A DNA stretch of 64,000 bases from Gemmatimonas phototrophica (GTDB lineage Bacteria; Gemmatimonadota; Gemmatimonadetes; Gemmatimonadales; Gemmatimonadaceae). Where the stretch lies: contig NZ_CP011454.1 in assembly GCF_000695095.2 (NCBI RefSeq), positions 3,534,001 to 3,598,000 of the forward strand. Direction: 5' to 3'. Positions 63,521 to 64,000 of this stretch are shown here, one piece after another. Position 1 is the first letter of the stretch. Every line of letters begins with the position of its first letter. The notes beneath the pieces are model-generated. The model ran no database searches and had not been told where the DNA came from. It saw only the letters and a program-made list of their open reading frames with translations. A program made the translations under genes and the position numbers.

Positions 63521-64000
63521 CTACTTCCGCCGAGGCGTCACGCGCGTGACCGGTAACAGCTCCGACACTGCCGCGCCGTCCTTGCGGGGGTCGCTCGCGC
63601 CGGCGTTGAGACCGGTGGTGAAGTTGCGATACACCGCCTGCCCCGAGCCCATGCGCGTGCTGGAATAGTCGCCCCGCATGACAATCTCGTGCCCCATGGC
63701 GGCCAGTGAATCGCGGGTGCTCTTCGCAATGCGCGACTCGAAGTTCACATCGCACCCCGGAAAGGTTTCCTTGGAGAACCGCGGCGCATCAATGGCGCCC
63801 TGAATGTTCAACCCGAAATCCACGATGTTCGACACGAACTGCGCATGGGCCTGCGACTGATTCCAACCGCCCATGATGCCAAAGGCAATTTTCTCGTCCC
63901 CCTTTTCCATGAAGCCGGGAATGATGGTGTGCAACGGGCGCTTGCGACCGGCCACCACATTGGGGCTCTGGTCGTCGAGCGTGAAACCACCGCCGCGGTT
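63521..64000 (-). CDS. Gamma-glutamyltransferase, C-terminal part (N-terminus outside window)
   Basis: 160 codons of open frame from the window edge to the stop at 63521. Family motifs are visible: FTLDDQSPNVVAGRKRPLHT, FGIMGGWNQSQAHAQFVSNI, DAPRFSKE, SRIAKSTRDSLAAMGHEI and MGSGQAVYRNFTTG. The N-terminal part with the autoprocessing Thr nucleophile is missing, so activity cannot be judged. It normally cleaves gamma-glutamyl bonds of glutathione in the periplasm. The glycosyltransferase starts 23 bases after its stop and is probably co-transcribed. Confidence 0.9.
   Translation of the reverse strand, partial: NRGGGFTLDDQSPNVVAGRKRPLHTIIPGFMEKGDEKIAFGIMGGWNQSQAHAQFVSNIVDFGLNIQGAIDAPRFSKETFPGCDVNFESRIAKSTRDSLAAMGHEIVMRGDYSSTRMGSGQAVYRNFTTGLNAGASDPRKDGAAVSELLPVTRVTPRRK

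Overview
This 64 kb window is GC-rich chromosomal DNA from a Gram-negative-type bacterium, with no rRNA, tRNA, phage, insertion sequence or CRISPR array that I can see. The gene mix points to Gemmatimonadota, probably a Gemmatimonas relative. It includes many secreted Ala/Pro-rich proteins, a TonB receptor, Cys-free ribosomal protein L31, a planctomycete-type cytochrome/DUF1501 pair, an ECF operon with HEAT-repeat proteins, and long runs of genes joined by ATGA overlaps. The taxonomic call is inference.

Layout. 1-7.3 kb (all minus): a truncated M24 peptidase, an alpha/beta hydrolase, and a four-gene ECF sigma / anti-sigma / HEAT / HEAT operon. Three copies of a large palindromic repeat separate the units. 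8-15.8 kb: a metal-homeostasis region. MerC-like protein and L31 type B are divergent. A minus-strand operon encodes a ZIP-permease fusion, a COG0523 GTPase, CopC and CopD. A plus-strand run begins with a Fur-family regulator, then SCO1, PCu(A)C and a cupredoxin-like protein. 15.8-20.9 kb: bioF-bioA-bioD-bioB-pdxH, fused by overlaps to the copper genes. 20.9-24.2 kb: a phosphodiester glycosidase, an unknown secreted protein and an SDR, then about 580 bp of nested hairpins.

24.2-29.8 kb (minus): an orphan RskA-like anti-sigma factor, then a tight run dinB, M14 peptidase, proline dehydrogenase, unknown, rsgA. 29.8-36.5 kb: fadJ-like and fadI-like beta-oxidation genes, glpD, an MDR oxidoreductase and greA. 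36.6-41.4 kb: a Fur-boxed TonB siderophore receptor, a LOG-family protein and a phosphodiesterase. 41.5-49.7 kb is a signalling region. It holds an RsbQ-like hydrolase coupled to a PAS histidine kinase, MazG, and an operon of hybrid kinase, REC-GGDEF-EAL and HDOD proteins.

49.9-64 kb: a small membrane protein, queG, a MacB-type permease, DUF1501, a DUF1549/DUF1553 cytochrome and an FG-GAP lipoprotein. These are followed by arsR-arsM-arsN, an endonuclease/phosphatase lipoprotein, a glycosyltransferase and a truncated gamma-glutamyltransferase.

Recurring regulation: several genes carry a -10-like hexamer followed by exactly six bases and then the start codon, which suggests leaderless transcripts. 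Two Fur/Zur-like sites with an unusual 7-2-7 spacing sit at the merC/rpmE2 and ZIP-permease promoters. A standard 7-1-7 site sits at the TonB receptor. The arsR promoter holds an inverted-repeat operator in its spacer, and a second, weaker match lies before arsM.
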